Shown in pieces: positions 62,098-64,000 of a stretch of 64,000 nt of DNA. The DNA is from UBA4782 sp034429195. Lineage in GTDB: Bacteria > Chloroflexota > Anaerolineae > Anaerolineales > Anaerolineaceae. Below the pieces are notes generated by a model. That model saw nothing but the letters and a program-made list of their open reading frames with translations. It was not told the origin of the DNA and ran no database searches. The position numbers and the translations under genes were made by a program. The stretch spans positions 124,001 to 188,000 of the forward strand of contig DAOUGQ010000018.1 of NCBI GenBank assembly GCA_034429195.1, written 5' to 3'. Position 1 is the stretch's first letter. The number at the start of each line of letters is the position of its first letter.

Positions 62098-64000
62098 TTA
62101 CTTTATGGAGGAGCTATTAATTAGATTCTCCGGTTTTACACGTTGATAATACAATCGGAATGCGTGGGTTTCATTAAGGGAATGGAGTAGTTGAGATTGC
62201 AGTATCTCTGCAGTTTTTATATTAGCGACTCCATATAATAATATCCGAAAATGGTTATTTACGTCTTCAATAAAAGTATAAAGACCGCGTGCCTGGATCA
62301 GTTCTAAACCCAATCGGATGCTTTTTTCGTTTTGACCTGTAACTCTCTCCAGATCTGATAGATTTATTTGCTGGTCCTTATGATTGATCGCATACTTTAC
62401 CATTCCCAGAAGAGTTTTTAAAAATTCTTTTGGATCATCATCGTTTGAGGTAAATCCAAGAAGTAGAATCTGATGAGGTGATGCTTTTTCAATTGCCTTG
62501 TCTAATACTTCTCGATTGGGCGGACTTCCAACAATGACCAGTATTTTTGCTGGGATGATTTGATCTCTTCCTTTTCCTGGAAGGATCTTCTGATTTGAAC
62601 CCTCACTCCAGATCAGCATATTCTGATCTTTATGATCATCGATCCAAACACGCCCAGCGTTATTATCTTTACGAAAATCAAGTATTTCGATTGTAGAGTG
62701 AGAGGAGTCATCATTACTTATTAACTTGATCGGACGGGCGTCGATCCATTCCAGCTGAGGAGCTCGTGTCCCCTTGAATTCAGAAATGCGTAAAGAAAAT
62801 GCCAGATCAAATGTACTTTCTGGTATTTGTAATGAACCAGCCTGCCAACGGATGACACGAACCTGATTTCCGTTTTCATCCATAACGAAGAATTGAGCAT
62901 GTTCGCTATTCTTGCCTAAGGATGTGTGTTTTACAATGGTCAAATTATGGCACGCAAATATCGGAGGTGGATTCCCTGAGCCAAATGGTGAAAGTTGATC
63001 CAGTTGTTCAATCATTTCAATCGAAATATCTGGAAGGTTAATAAAAGCATCTATCTGAATATTCTCGGCAAGTGGAGTTGTAAGAACCAATTGATCAACT
63101 GTTTGCTCCATAGCAAAACGAAATTTTTCAAGATTCTCTGAAGAAAGAGAAAATCCTGCTGCCATTGGATGTCCGCCGAAGGTTGAAAGTAAATCATGGT
63201 TTTCTGCCAGGCAGGCAGTGATATCTACTCCATCAATAGATCGTGCAGAACCTCTGGCAAGTTCGCCTTTGGGTGATGAAATGACAAGGGCGGGTTTGTG
63301 GTAAACATCAACTAGGCGACTGGCAACAATCCCTACGATGCCGCCAGGCCATTCTGGATGGGATAGGATCAAAACGGATTTCTTTTGCAATTCGGGATCG
63401 TTCTCGATTTGAGTGTAAGCAGCCTGAAAAACCTGGTCGGTAGTGAATTTCCGCTTGGCATTCATGGCTTCAATCTGGCTGACAAACATTCGACATTCAT
63501 CAGGGTTGTTCGATAATAGTATTTCTACAGCGGGATTCGCATCACCCAACCTACCAAGCGCATTCAACCGAGGTGCAATTGTATAGCTAATATCTTCTTC
63601 GTCTATTCTATCGGGGTTTGTTTCAGTAATGTTGTATATCTCTTGTAGCAAGCATGAGGGCTTTGAGCGAATATACTTCAATCCTCGTTGGACAAAATAA
63701 CGATTGTCTCCTGTCAAAGATGCCAGATCAGCGATTGTTCCCAGTGTAACCAGATCAAGGAATTTTGTGGCCTGATGCGAAAACTTCGGATCATTCAGTA
63801 AAGCAGCTGATAACTCAAAAGCAGCTCCCACACCACATATTGATCTAGCCTGGTGTTCTTCTGGTAACAGGTGTGGATGGATAATGAATTGCGCATCAGG
63901 CAAGGTTTCAGCCAGGGTATGATGATCAGTGATAATAACAATGACCCCTTTTTGCCTAGCGTATGTGACTGCTTCATGAGCAGTAATCCCCGTATCACAG
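62098..64000 (-). CDS. recJ: single-stranded-DNA-specific exonuclease RecJ, partial (N-terminus beyond window)
   Basis: The frame is open to the window end, beyond the TTG at 63903. The first residues visible are CDTGITAHEAVTYARQKGVI, then VIITDHHTLAETLPDAQFII, the DHH motif (codons at 63919-63927). DHHA1-type GGHPMAAGFSLSSENL and FGSGNPPPIFAC of the OB region follow, and a C-terminal domain of about 200 residues ends at 62098. RecJ degrades single strands 5' to 3' in repair. At least 633 residues are in the window; the N-terminal DHH motifs I and II are outside. Confidence 0.95.
   Translation of the reverse strand, partial: CDTGITAHEAVTYARQKGVIVIITDHHTLAETLPDAQFIIHPHLLPEEHQARSICGVGAAFELSAALLNDPKFSHQATKFLDLVTLGTIADLASLTGDNRYFVQRGLKYIRSKPSCLLQEIYNITETNPDRIDEEDISYTIAPRLNALGRLGDANPAVEILLSNNPDECRMFVSQIEAMNAKRKFTTDQVFQAAYTQIENDPELQKKSVLILSHPEWPGGIVGIVASRLVDVYHKPALVISSPKGELARGSARSIDGVDITACLAENHDLLSTFGGHPMAAGFSLSSENLEKFRFAMEQTVDQLVLTTPLAENIQIDAFINLPDISIEMIEQLDQLSPFGSGNPPPIFACHNLTIVKHTSLGKNSEHAQFFVMDENGNQVRVIRWQAGSLQIPESTFDLAFSLRISEFKGTRAPQLEWIDARPIKLISNDDSSHSTIEILDFRKDNNAGRVWIDDHKDQNMLIWSEGSNQKILPGKGRDQIIPAKILVIVGSPPNREVLDKAIEKASPHQILLLGFTSNDDDPKEFLKTLLGMVKYAINHKDQQINLSDLERVTGQNEKSIRLGLELIQARGLYTFIEDVNNHFRILLYGVANIKTAEILQSQLLHSLNETHAFRLYYQRVKPENLINSSSIK

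Noticed and set aside
1..64000. tRNA, rRNA, CRISPR array, prophage or insertion sequence
   Set aside because: Intergenic gaps were read on both strands; no cloverleaf, spaced repeat series, transposase or integrase was seen. A covariance-model scan was not possible.

Overview
The window is a chromosomal stretch from an AT-rich, anaerobic-looking bacterium, most likely a member of the Chloroflexota (class Anaerolineae). This rests on several protein traits: long Thr/Pro-rich linkers in exported proteins, an RpoC with a long coiled-coil insertion near its N-terminus, a serine hydroxymethyltransferase-GcvT fusion, a very large MalT-like regulator with an N-terminal BTAD domain, and small membrane proteins next to MoxR/DUF4129 genes. 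No rRNA, tRNA, CRISPR array, phage or insertion sequence was found. The assignment is an inference from protein style, not from a marker-gene search.

Layout. 1-4.05 kb: minus-strand MoxR/DUF4129 cluster (moxR cut by the window edge), small membrane proteins and a DUF6544-like protein. 4.4-9.4 kb: a MalT/LuxR-type regulator of about 1,211 residues, divergent from an anchored GH5 glycosidase. 9.5-10.0 kb: two very small genes. 10.2-21.2 kb: a tightly packed ten-gene catabolic operon. It encodes a three-subunit molybdenum hydroxylase, FdrA, a DUF1116 protein, a metal-dependent cyclase-family hydrolase, a GNAT-like protein, a thiolase-fold enzyme lacking its nucleophilic cysteine, its DUF35 partner and a DUF2877 protein. 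21.3-29.8 kb: a membrane protein, DegV, rpoC standing alone, and gyrA. 30-31.4 kb: an sdpR-sdpI pair with a clear operator, and a DUF3887 lipoprotein. 31.6-36 kb (minus): a TIM-barrel/NTF2-like fusion, HD hydrolase, SanA-like protein, PhnD-like lipoprotein and LipM-like octanoyltransferase. 36-43.2 kb: a nucleoside-kinase-like protein, an aminotransferase, the SHMT-GcvT fusion and an alpha/beta hydrolase. 43.4-45.1 kb: an ECF sigma factor with a small membrane partner, a glutaredoxin and a DUF4870 protein. 45.2-51.2 kb: fmt, panE-like, mutS, a hypothetical gene and scpA. 51.2-58 kb: moaC, a moaD-moaE fusion, a threonine-synthase-like gene, rnc and smc. 58-64 kb: a decayed gene, a PpiC-type foldase, the rpsF-ssb-rpsR operon, a Gfo/Idh/MocA oxidoreductase and recJ (cut by the window end).

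How the genes fit together. The 10.2-21.2 kb operon is the most notable system. The FdrA, DUF1116 and DUF2877 families correspond to the E. coli fdrA-ylbE-ylbF set linked to oxamate carbamoyl transfer in allantoin fermentation. Here they sit with a Mo-hydroxylase, a ring-opening-type hydrolase and a Cys-less thiolase/DUF35 pair of the kind known to act as retro-aldolase. This suggests an anaerobic pathway that oxidises, opens and cleaves an N-heterocycle or similar substrate and conserves energy as carbamoyl or acyl phosphate; the substrate is unknown. The moaC and moaDE genes at 51 kb would serve its molybdenum cofactor. Several genes (fmt, moaC, the 49.8 kb gene, the sanA-like gene) have a -10 box only 6-7 bases before the ATG and no Shine-Dalgarno, so leaderless transcription seems common here.
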